A stretch of DNA of 58,851 bases, taken from assembly GCF_913062585.1 (NCBI RefSeq), contig NZ_CAJXWX010000027.1, forward strand, positions 1 through 58,851, in the 5' to 3' direction. The DNA is from an uncultured Sphingomonas sp. Its GTDB lineage: Bacteria > Pseudomonadota > Alphaproteobacteria > Sphingomonadales > Sphingomonadaceae. How positions within the stretch are numbered: position 1 is the first letter of the stretch; each line of letters opens with the position of its first letter. Below the pieces are notes generated by a model. That model was not told where the DNA came from, did not search any database, and saw only the letters and a list, made by a program, of their open reading frames with translations. A program made the position numbers and the translations under genes. Of the stretch, positions 19,101 through 26,234 are shown piece after piece.

Positions 19101-19563
19101 ACGCATCGCGCCCGTTGAATTCGGAGCGGACGAAGTTCAGGCCACGGATGACCACGCCCGAACCCTCGACCGAGAAGTGGTCGGGATCGTTGGCGGCGGC
19201 GAAGCGGCTGATCGACACGCCGGGCACGCGCTGGAGCGCTTCGGTGACCGAGCGATCGGGCAGCGCGCCGATGTCGGTCGCGGTGATCGCGTCGACGACG
19301 GTGTCGGAGTTGCGCTTGATGTTCTGCGCATTCGCCAGGCTCTGGCGGATGCCAGTGACGACGACTTCCTTGGTGGTGTCATCTGCCGCGGGCGACTGCG
19401 TGCCGGCGGCCTGCGCGCTGGCGCTCTGGTCCGTGTCGGTCGTGGTCTGTGCCAGCACCGGCGTGCTCAGCGACGCGATGCACAATGCACCGGCGGACGC
19501 ACCGAACAGGAGCCGAGAAAAACGAGTCGCACTGACGGTAAACGGCGCAACGCTGCGCATCAT
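16186..19563 (-). CDS. TonB-dependent receptor (Xanthomonas/Caulobacter type)
   Basis: An outer-membrane gated channel of about 1125 residues for energy-dependent uptake of large nutrients. It has a signal peptide ('LLFGASAGALCIASLSTPVLAQ'), a short linker, a plug starting 'KEVVVTGIRQSLANAQNIKRNSDTVVDAI' and a long barrel closing in '...RRFSFILRGNF'. The plug wording and length fit the TonB-Xanth-Caul subfamily that usually serves carbohydrates. Three close ATGs compete (19569, 19563, 19560); 19563 is preferred because AAGGGGGG lies six bases before it. It is transcribed away from the halogenase-GH9 operon across a 253-bp gap, so both are probably controlled together. The likely cargo is an oligosaccharide; the exact one is unknown. 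Confidence 0.92.
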   Translation of the reverse strand: MMRSVAPFTVSATRFSRLLFGASAGALCIASLSTPVLAQTTTDTDQSASAQAAGTQSPAADDTTKEVVVTGIRQSLANAQNIKRNSDTVVDAITATDIGALPDRSVTEALQRVPGVSISRFAAANDPDHFSVEGSGVVIRGLNFVRSEFNGRDAFAAGIGGQALNFADVPAELLGSVEVYKNVTAAAIEGGLAGTVNLNTRKPFDNRGFHIGYDTEANYGDFRKKWTPTGSILISDTFETGIGTFGILGDLSYSRIRSRADGVQITNFQTRDNTQVPFQNGGGVLVCRNPLPGNSDTTTLPAAGSPCGTASTAGADGFADPLGKVYAPLGGQYRTQEFDRKRDGIALAAQYETLDKSFILTAQYLRSHTTNNTNEYTFEAAPDLSEYSTFPVGCVQNSDGPLYNGNGTVRAECPVGQFKNYTYDSNGLFQSGYITSPGTGYRTNRSGAPDTTFIPTGGAQLQLARGQTYERNLINDYGLNAEIHPTDRLSVNLDADYTRSERTNRSLSIFGATYADQELDLTGNLPSVISHKPSTLSASWAQPTNTVLAGETDAQYFADKRTQFWRAAMDHAEDSVGQEYQFKADVSYDFPEGGFFNKARFGARYADRDQTVKYSTYNWGMMSEIWAGYPVTVDQFGGNQAQYYSFPNFFRGATNAPPGGYYYGGDLIGGYGDAVKFIKQVESVAQTQNGNTQQQWVPLAERPGVVAGTSYLPSEIQRVHQRDTAAYAMVSFKSLGSFSFSGNAGVRFVRTGLDSFGTSTIPNQATLNISNPYSSRCAVSPPPAGAPAGTNPSRPGGVCNLGETGYGLLQQFAGTNSVNVFNQAKNSYTYWLPSVNLKFGITPNLIARLAGSKVLTRPDSALIRNFQQITIDGNGNFLSTVGNPYLKPATAWQFDATAEWYFSKVGSLTIDAFYKDVSNFFYQSIVSLPLQNNGVTFPLLTRGPANYNGHGKIKGVEIAYQQTFSFLPGFLNGFGFTGNYSYIESSGLPNSFLNGGAPVTNVAAQTVGGNLPLEGLSKHNVNATLFYEKGPISLRAAYNWRSKYLLTAADVIFPYTSIFQDAAGQLDASAFINVSKFVKIGVQGVNLTNTVTKTLQAYTGDPSQLAPRSYFVNDRRFSFILRGNF

Positions 19564-19646
19564 GGTCATCCCCCCCTTATTCGCGCGCCCCATTGGCGTC
19601 GCGGGCTATGGTGCAAACGTGCCTCGTGACACGCTCTACAAACAGA

Positions 19647-19682
19647 TGATTGCGCTACCAGAAACATTTCGACAAGATGTTT
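19647..19682. promoter_or_regulatory. Candidate operators between TonB receptor and halogenase operon
   Basis: TGATTGCGCTACCA (19647-19660) is an imperfect palindrome matching 12 of 14 bases of TGTTAGCGCTACCA, the LacI-type sugar operator known from Caulobacter and Xanthomonas. Directly after it, AAACAT (19662-19667) and ATGTTT (19677-19682) form an inverted repeat with a nine-base centre. The region lies 84-119 bp upstream of the receptor start and 135-170 bp upstream of the halogenase start. The regulator is not in the window. Confidence 0.4.
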
Positions 19683-19816
19683 AACTTAAAAAATGTCCGA
19701 TCCGGGACAAGGTGCGACATTCCTGCCACGCTCCCCCTGTGGGTGGATTGCGGGACGGCGTAACGCACGGCATGAAACAGAAAAAAGGCCCCGGGAATCG
19801 GTGGCCACGGGGGTGG

Positions 19817-21337
19817 ATGACGAAGGTGACAGAGGACGGTGTAAGGGTCGTCATCGTGGGCGGCGGTACGGCAGGCTGGATGGCCGGTGCCGCATTTACG
19901 CGCCTGCTTTCCGGGCAGTGCAGCGTCCGCTTGATCGAGTCCGAGGCGATCGGCGTCGTGGGTGTCGGTGAGGCCACCCTGCCCCATATCCGCGCCTTCA
20001 ACGAACGGCTGGGCATCCCCGAGGCCGAGTTCATGGCGCGCACCCGTGCGACCTTCAAACTGGGTATCGAGTTTCGCGATTGGGGCCGAATCGGGGACAG
20101 CTACATCCACCCCTTCGGCACGTTCGGCCGGGGTAGCGGCGCGATCGACTTCCACCATTACTGGACCCGTCTGGCGCGTGAGGGGCATGACCTGCCGCCG
20201 CTCGACGCGCTGTCCTATGCCTGCGCGCTGGCGCGGGAGGCGCGGTTCGATCATCCGGAGCGGACGCCGGGACAGCTCGCCTCGACCTTCGGCTATGCGT
20301 ACCAGTTCGATGCGCTGCTCTTCGCCCCCTATCTGCGCAGCCTGGCCGAGGATGCCGGCGCGGTGCGGACCGAGGGGATGGTCGTCGATGTCGAGCGCGA
20401 CGGCGAGAGCGGGCTGATCCGTGCCGTCATCCTGGCGGATGGCGAGCGGGTCGAGGGCGACCTGTTCGTCGACTGCTCGGGCTTTCGCTCGTTACTGCTC
20501 GGCCAGACGCTGGAGGAGCCGTTCGAGGACTGGTCGCGCTGGCTGCCCACCGACCGGGCGGTGGCGATGCCGTGCCGCACCGAAACCGCCGTCACCCCCT
20601 ATACCAGCGCGATCGCCATGCCCGCGGGCTGGCGCTGGCGCATCCCGCTCCAGCATCGCACGGGCAATGGCTATGTCTATGCCAGCGACTTCGTCAGCGA
20701 CGCCGATGCCGCGCGGGCGCTGGAGGCGGCGGTGGAGGGCGAAAAACTGGCCGAGCCGCGCCTGCTGCGCTTCAAGGCGGGGCGGCGGCGGCGCAGCTGG
20801 GTCGGCAATTGCGTGGCCATCGGCCTGGCCAGCGGCTTTCTGGAACCGCTGGAATCGACCAGCATCTATCTGGTGCAACAGGCGATCACCGCGCTGATCG
20901 AGCTGTTCCCCGGCCGCGACATCGGCGCCTCCGACCGCGACGAGTTCAACCGGGTCATCGACCTGGAATATGACCGGATCAGGGATTTCTTGATCCTGCA
21001 TTACCACGCCACGACGCGCGACGATTCCCCCTTCTGGAACTATGTCCGCACCATGCCCGTGCCGGACAGCCTGGCCGAAAAGATGGAGCTGTGGCGCCGG
21101 CGCGCACGGGTGGTAAAATATCGCGAAGGCGTGTTCCTGGATGCCAGCTGGATCGCGGTCTATCTGGGCCAAGGCATCGTACCCGAGGGCTGGGATCCGC
21201 GCGCCGATGTGGCGGGCAGTGCCGAGCTGCTGCGCGCCATAGAGGATCTGCGGCGGGACATTGCCGCCGATGTCGCCGCGCGCCCCGGGCACCGTGCCTT
21301 TCTGGATCGCTATTGCCCGATGGTCGAGGCGGCGTGA
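19817..21337 (+). CDS. Flavin-dependent tryptophan-halogenase-family protein (1st of 3)
   Basis: A 506-residue FADH2-dependent halogenase-like enzyme. The dinucleotide fold is GGGTAGW (residues 15-21). The lysine thought to carry the hypohalous intermediate is Lys81 in 'TFKLGIEF'. The motif blocking monooxygenase activity is WRWRIP (272-277), and the Glu/Ser pair near the active site is E346-S347 in 'EPLESTSIY'. The catalytic set is therefore complete. The ATG at 19817 follows GGGGGTGG; an upstream ATG at 19772 would add a charged, poorly conserved leader. It begins an operon of three such genes running into GH9. Relatives next to TonB receptors are common in sphingomonads, Caulobacter and Xanthomonas, but their natural substrate is mostly unknown. 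Confidence 0.9.
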   Translation: MTKVTEDGVRVVIVGGGTAGWMAGAAFTRLLSGQCSVRLIESEAIGVVGVGEATLPHIRAFNERLGIPEAEFMARTRATFKLGIEFRDWGRIGDSYIHPFGTFGRGSGAIDFHHYWTRLAREGHDLPPLDALSYACALAREARFDHPERTPGQLASTFGYAYQFDALLFAPYLRSLAEDAGAVRTEGMVVDVERDGESGLIRAVILADGERVEGDLFVDCSGFRSLLLGQTLEEPFEDWSRWLPTDRAVAMPCRTETAVTPYTSAIAMPAGWRWRIPLQHRTGNGYVYASDFVSDADAARALEAAVEGEKLAEPRLLRFKAGRRRRSWVGNCVAIGLASGFLEPLESTSIYLVQQAITALIELFPGRDIGASDRDEFNRVIDLEYDRIRDFLILHYHATTRDDSPFWNYVRTMPVPDSLAEKMELWRRRARVVKYREGVFLDASWIAVYLGQGIVPEGWDPRADVAGSAELLRAIEDLRRDIAADVAARPGHRAFLDRYCPMVEAA

Positions 21338-21339
21338 GC

Positions 21340-22800
21340 ATGGCCCAGCCCATCGCCCATGTCCTGGTCGCAGGCGGCGGCCTGACCGCCTGGTGCGCCG
21401 CCGCCGCGCTGAAGCGGCGCGCGCCGTTCCTGACGGTGACGCTGCTCGCCACCCCCCCGGCGGCGGATGCGCTGGCCGATCGGATCGCCTGCACCCTGCC
21501 CTCGCTGCTCGGCTTCCAGGCCGATCTGGGCATTGGCGAGGCTGACAGCGTCACGCGGACGGGCGCGGGCTATCGGCTGGGCACGCGCTTCGTCGGCTGG
21601 GCGGAGGGGTTGCCCGATTATGTCCATGCCTATGGCGGCTATGGCCATGCGATCGGTACGGCGGCGTTCCACCTCCATTGGGTGGGGATGGCCTTGGCCG
21701 GCGAGGTCGCGCCGTTCGATGCCTTTTCCCCTGCTGCGCAACTGGTGCGGGCGGAGCGGTTCGTACCGCCGACGCCAGACACCCCGTTCGCCGACCATGA
21801 CTATGGCCTGACGCTCAACCTGGACCGTCATCTCGCGATGATCCGCGCCTTTGCCCGGCATGTCGGCGTGGTCGAGGTGGCGGGCGAGATCGCCGACGTC
21901 GCGCTGGACGAACGCGGCTTCGTCGCCGGCGTGGCCCTGTCCGACGGACGAGACCTGACGGCCGACCTGTTCATCGACGCCACAGGCCCAGCGGCGCAGC
22001 TTCGCGGGGCGATGGATGCGGACTGGTCGGATTGGAGCGCATGGCTACCCTGCCAGCATGTGCTCCTCGGCACCGCGCCTTCTGGCGAAGCCGCGCCGGT
22101 GCTGACGACCGTCACGGCCCATGCCGCGGGCTGGCGCTGGTCGAGCGGCGCGCAGGTCGGCATCGCCTATAGCCCGGCGCATCTGTCGGACGCCGAGGCC
22201 GCCGCGATGCTGGGCGGGACGACCGACGCGCCCATCGCCATCCGCCCGGGCACACGCCCCCGTCCCTGGCGCGGCAACTGCGTCGCGATCGGCGATGCCG
22301 CCACCCAGGTCGAGCCGCTGGAATGGTGCAATCTCCATCTGGCGCTGAGCGCGATCGACCGGCTGATCGCGATGCTGCCCGACCGCGCCATGGCCGAGAT
22401 CGAGGCCGCCGACTTCAACCGCCAGACGCTGGCGGAGGCGGAGCGGGTGCGGGACTTCCTGGCCGCCCATTATCGCACGGCGCAGCGTCCCGAGCCGATG
22501 TGGCAGGCCGTGCGACAGGCAACGCCGCCGCCGAGCCTTGCCCATACGCTTACTCAATTCGCCGAGCGTGGCCGCCTGCCCTTTTACGAGGAAGAGACCT
22601 TTATCCGCCATAGCTGGGCGGCCGTGTTGCTCGGCCAGGGTTTCCTGCCGCGCCGTGTCGATCCGCTGGTCCAGGCGACCCCGGCCAGCGAGGTCCGCGA
22701 CCTGATGTCGCGGATGACCCAGGCGATCGCCGCCGCCCTCCCCCATGTTCCCTCCCATGCCGAATGGCGTGCGGCCCAGATGAGGCGCCTTGCCCGATGA
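21340..22800 (+). CDS. Degenerate tryptophan-halogenase-family protein (2nd of 3)
   Basis: A 486-residue paralogue of its two neighbours, in which the catalytic signatures have drifted. The nucleotide motif is GGGLTAW instead of GGGTAGW (residues 12-18). The catalytic Lys is Arg79 ('YRLGTRF'), WxWxIP has become WRWSSG (265-270), and the Glu at 328 is kept but is followed by Trp-Cys rather than Ser-Thr. It may have lost halogenation while keeping flavin or partner binding. The reading frame is open throughout, which argues for a retained role. The start is ATG 21340; a GTG at 21334 overlapping the previous stop is an alternative. Its stop overlaps the next gene by four bases. Confidence 0.85.
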   Translation: MAQPIAHVLVAGGGLTAWCAAAALKRRAPFLTVTLLATPPAADALADRIACTLPSLLGFQADLGIGEADSVTRTGAGYRLGTRFVGWAEGLPDYVHAYGGYGHAIGTAAFHLHWVGMALAGEVAPFDAFSPAAQLVRAERFVPPTPDTPFADHDYGLTLNLDRHLAMIRAFARHVGVVEVAGEIADVALDERGFVAGVALSDGRDLTADLFIDATGPAAQLRGAMDADWSDWSAWLPCQHVLLGTAPSGEAAPVLTTVTAHAAGWRWSSGAQVGIAYSPAHLSDAEAAAMLGGTTDAPIAIRPGTRPRPWRGNCVAIGDAATQVEPLEWCNLHLALSAIDRLIAMLPDRAMAEIEAADFNRQTLAEAERVRDFLAAHYRTAQRPEPMWQAVRQATPPPSLAHTLTQFAERGRLPFYEEETFIRHSWAAVLLGQGFLPRRVDPLVQATPASEVRDLMSRMTQAIAAALPHVPSHAEWRAAQMRRLAR

Positions 22801-24404
22801 TCCCTCCCCATGACCAGATGATCCGCCGGGTCGTGATCGTCGGCGGCGGTACCGCCGGATGGATGGCGGCCGCCGCCTTCGCCCGGCTGCTCAACAACGG
22901 CTATACGCAGGTGACGCTGGTCGAATCCGAGGAGATCGGCACGGTCGGCGTCGGCGAGGCGACCATCCCGCCGATCATCACCTTCAACCAGATGCTCGGC
23001 CTGGACGAGAACGACTTCCTGGCCAAGACCGGCGGCACGTTCAAGCTTGGCATCGAGTTCGTCGACTGGGGGGCGAAGGCCGAACGCTATTTCCATCCCT
23101 TCGGGCGGCATGGCCAGGATCTGCAGGGCGTGCATTTCCACCAGCTTTACCTGCGCGAACGCAGCCGCCGGGCGCTTCCCGACATCACCGACTGGTCGAT
23201 GAGCGCGATGGCCGCGCGGTCGGGCAAGTTCGGCCGCGCCAAGCCCGATGCACGCTCGCCCATCCGCGAGCTGTTCTACGCCTTCCACTTCGACGCCTCG
23301 CTCTATGCGCGTTACCTGCGCGGCTATGCCGAGCGCGGCGGAGTGACGCGGATCGAGGGGCGGATCGACGCGGTGAAGCTGCGCCCCGAGGACGGCTATG
23401 TCGAGGCGGTCACGCTGGCCGATGGACGCCGGATCGAGGGCGACCTGTTCATCGACTGCTCGGGCTTTCGCGGGTTGCTGATCGAGGAGGCGCTGGGCAC
23501 GGGCTATGAGAGCTATGCCCAGTGGCTGCCCTGCGATCGTGCGGTCGCCGCGCCTTGCGCGCTGCCTGATCCGGCCGAACCCGATCCGTTCACCCGCGCC
23601 ACCGCGCGCGAGGCCGGGTGGCAATGGCGCATCCCGCTGCAACACCGGATGGGCAACGGTCTGGTCTATTGCAGCGACTATCTCGGCACCGAGACGGCCG
23701 AGGCGCAGTTGCTCGGCGCCCTGGACGGCGAATTGCTGGGCGATCCCCGCCATATCCGCTTCACCGCCGGGCGGCGGCGCGAAAGCTGGAACCGCAACGT
23801 CGTGGCGCTGGGCCTGTCGAGCGGGTTCCTGGAGCCGCTGGAATCGACCAGCATCCATCTGGTCCAGGCAGCGATCCAGCGATTGATCGCGCTGTTCCCC
23901 GACAAGCGCTTCGATCCCGCAGAACGCAACGAGTTCAACCGCCAGATGCACGACCTGTATGAAGACGTCCGCGACTTCATCATCCTGCACTATAAGGCGA
24001 CGCGGCGCAGCGACACGCCCTTCTGGGACCGGGTCCGCACCATGGACGTGCCTGACAGCCTGGCGCGCAAGATGGACTTGTGGGCGGGCAAGGGTCGGCT
24101 GTTCCGCGAAGGTTATGACCTGTTCAGCAACCCCAGCTGGGTGGCGGTGTGCCTGGGCCAGGGCATCGTGCCGCAAAGCTGGGAACCCGCCGCCGATGCG
24201 CTGGACGAGGATCTGGTCGCACAGGCGCTGGAACAGATGCGCGCCGGTTATGCCGACACCGCCGCGCGCCTGCCCAGCCATGGCGAGTTCCTGCGCAGGA
24301 CCGCGCCTTCGCCGCTCGCGCCGGCTATGACGCCGGGCGCCGCCGCCGATGCCGGGTTCGACTTCACGCGCGCGCCGACCGGCGGCGGCGGTCCGCTGCT
24401 GTGA
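22797..24404 (+). CDS. Flavin-dependent tryptophan-halogenase-family protein (3rd of 3)
   Basis: A 535-residue member with intact signatures: GGGTAGW (16-22), catalytic Lys83 in 'TFKLGIEF', WQWRIP (275-280) and E349-S350-T351. It is closer to the first paralogue than to the second. The C-terminus carries a Pro/Ala/Gly-rich tail ending in 'TRAPTGGGGPLL', absent from the others. The ATG at 22797 overlaps the previous stop (ATGA), and its own stop overlaps the GTG of the GH9 gene (GTGA), so ribosomes probably pass directly from halogenase to endoglucanase. Confidence 0.9.
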   Translation: MIPPHDQMIRRVVIVGGGTAGWMAAAAFARLLNNGYTQVTLVESEEIGTVGVGEATIPPIITFNQMLGLDENDFLAKTGGTFKLGIEFVDWGAKAERYFHPFGRHGQDLQGVHFHQLYLRERSRRALPDITDWSMSAMAARSGKFGRAKPDARSPIRELFYAFHFDASLYARYLRGYAERGGVTRIEGRIDAVKLRPEDGYVEAVTLADGRRIEGDLFIDCSGFRGLLIEEALGTGYESYAQWLPCDRAVAAPCALPDPAEPDPFTRATAREAGWQWRIPLQHRMGNGLVYCSDYLGTETAEAQLLGALDGELLGDPRHIRFTAGRRRESWNRNVVALGLSSGFLEPLESTSIHLVQAAIQRLIALFPDKRFDPAERNEFNRQMHDLYEDVRDFIILHYKATRRSDTPFWDRVRTMDVPDSLARKMDLWAGKGRLFREGYDLFSNPSWVAVCLGQGIVPQSWEPAADALDEDLVAQALEQMRAGYADTAARLPSHGEFLRRTAPSPLAPAMTPGAAADAGFDFTRAPTGGGGPLL

Positions 24405-26194
24405 GGCGGATCATCCTGCCCCTGCTCGCGCTGACGGGCATCGGCGCGACGGACGCGCCGGGACCGCATCTCAATCAGGTCGGGTTCCGCCCGGATACCG
24501 CCAAGCGCGCCGTCTTCGCCGCCGCTGGATCGAAGTCCCTGGCCTGGGACCTGCTGGACGAAAACGGCCGGGTCGTCGCCAATGGACGGACCATATATTT
24601 CGGTCCGGATGCGGCATCGGGTGACACGGTCCATCAGATCGACTTCGGCGCGTTCCGGACACCGGGCACCTATCGCCTGCGCGTCGACGGGCGGACGAGC
24701 CATGCCTTCACCATAGCGGCGGACGTCTATCGCCCGCTCGCCCGCGCCTCGCTGAACTTCTTCTATCAGCAGCGGGCCGGGATCGCGATCGACGCGCGCT
24801 TTGCCGGGGGCTCCCAATGGGCACGCGCGGCGGGCCATGGCAGCGAGGTCGTGACCTGCTTCAAGGGCCGCGATCTGGCGGGCACCGACTGGCCGGGATG
24901 CCCCTATAGGCTGGACGTCACCGGCGGCTGGTATGATGCGGGCGACCAGGGCAAATATGTCGTCAATGGCGGTATCGCCCTATGGATACTGCAGAATCTC
25001 TATGAGATCGACACAGGCTCACCCCCCTTCCCCGACGGCGCGGCCGCGCTGCCCGAGGCAGGCAACGGGATTAACGACCTGCTGGACGAGACGCGTTGGG
25101 AAATGCGCTTCCTGCTGTCGATGCAAGTGCCCGAGGGCCAGACGCTCGCTTTGCCGCTGGGGCGCCAGGGGCGCGGGCCGTATCGGCTGACCCCGGTCGA
25201 TGCCGGTGGCATGGCCCACCATAAGGTCGCCGACCGCAACTGGACGAAGCTGCCCACCGCCCCGGCCGATGACCGCGAGGAGCGGCTGCTCTATCCGCCC
25301 AGCACCGCCGCGACGCTGAACCTGGCGGCAACCGCCGCGCAGTGCGCGCGGATCTGGCGCGGCATCGACAACGCCTTTGCCAAACGCTGCCTGGTGGCGG
25401 CGGGCAAGGCCTATCAGGCGGCGCTGCGCAACCCGGATGTCTATGCCGCACAGGCCTTTACCGGCAGCGGCGGCTATGGCGATGGCGATCTGTCGGATGA
25501 ACTCTATTGGGCGACCGCCGAGCTGTACGCCGCCACGGGCATGCCCGAACTGGCCGACGCGCTGCACCGGATGCCGCTCCACGCCGCCCCACTCTCGGGC
25601 GAGCCGGGCTGGGCCTCCACCGCCGCGCTGGGCACGATCACGCTGGCGACCGCGGCCGGGGTGAGCCCCGCCGAACGCGCGGCGGCGCGGGCCAAGCTGG
25701 TCGCGCTGGCCGACCGCTTCCTCGCCGAGGAGGCGCGGTCGGGCTATCACATTCCCTATGCCTCGACCGCCTATCAATGGGGATCGAACGGCGCGATCTT
25801 GGGGCGCGGCATGATCCTGGCGCTGGCGGCGCGCTTCACCGGCGAGGCGCGCTACCGCGACGGGGCGGTCGACACGATGGATTATGTGCTGGGCCGCAAC
25901 CCGCTCGACCAGAGCTATGTCACCGGTTTCGGCTGGCAGCCGATGATGCACCCGCATCACCGTTTCTGGGCGCAGACGTTCGACGCCCGGATGCCCGGCC
26001 CGCCCCCCGGCGTGCTGAGCGGCGGCGCGAACAGCACCAGCTTTCCCGAGGCGTCGGCGTCGCTGCAAGGGCGTTGCGTCGGATCGCGGTGCTGGATCGA
26101 CGATGCCCGCGCCTATGCGCACAACGAAGTCGCCATCAACTGGAACGCGCCGCTCGTCTGGCTGGCCAGCGATCTGGCCGCGACCGCACACTGA
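24401..26194 (+). CDS. GH9 endoglucanase with N-terminal Ig-like domain
   Basis: A 597-residue exported glycoside hydrolase that cuts internal beta-1,4-glucan bonds by inversion. A short signal peptide (RRIILPLLALTGIGA) precedes a CelD-type Ig-like domain ('LNQVGFRPDTAKRAVF', about residues 25-110) and an (alpha/alpha)6 barrel. The catalytic base is in 'DAGDQGKY' (Asp179/Asp182) and the proton donor is Glu576 in 'AHNEVAINWN'. The GTG start at 24401 is chosen because it begins the signal peptide and overlaps the halogenase stop; no in-frame ATG fits. With GH31, GH1 and GH43 nearby, xyloglucan or another decorated beta-glucan is the likely substrate. Confidence 0.9.
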   Translation: MRRIILPLLALTGIGATDAPGPHLNQVGFRPDTAKRAVFAAAGSKSLAWDLLDENGRVVANGRTIYFGPDAASGDTVHQIDFGAFRTPGTYRLRVDGRTSHAFTIAADVYRPLARASLNFFYQQRAGIAIDARFAGGSQWARAAGHGSEVVTCFKGRDLAGTDWPGCPYRLDVTGGWYDAGDQGKYVVNGGIALWILQNLYEIDTGSPPFPDGAAALPEAGNGINDLLDETRWEMRFLLSMQVPEGQTLALPLGRQGRGPYRLTPVDAGGMAHHKVADRNWTKLPTAPADDREERLLYPPSTAATLNLAATAAQCARIWRGIDNAFAKRCLVAAGKAYQAALRNPDVYAAQAFTGSGGYGDGDLSDELYWATAELYAATGMPELADALHRMPLHAAPLSGEPGWASTAALGTITLATAAGVSPAERAAARAKLVALADRFLAEEARSGYHIPYASTAYQWGSNGAILGRGMILALAARFTGEARYRDGAVDTMDYVLGRNPLDQSYVTGFGWQPMMHPHHRFWAQTFDARMPGPPPGVLSGGANSTSFPEASASLQGRCVGSRCWIDDARAYAHNEVAINWNAPLVWLASDLAATAH

Positions 26195-26234
26195 ATGTCC
26201 ACCAATCGCAATATTTTCGGAAAGGATACGAACC

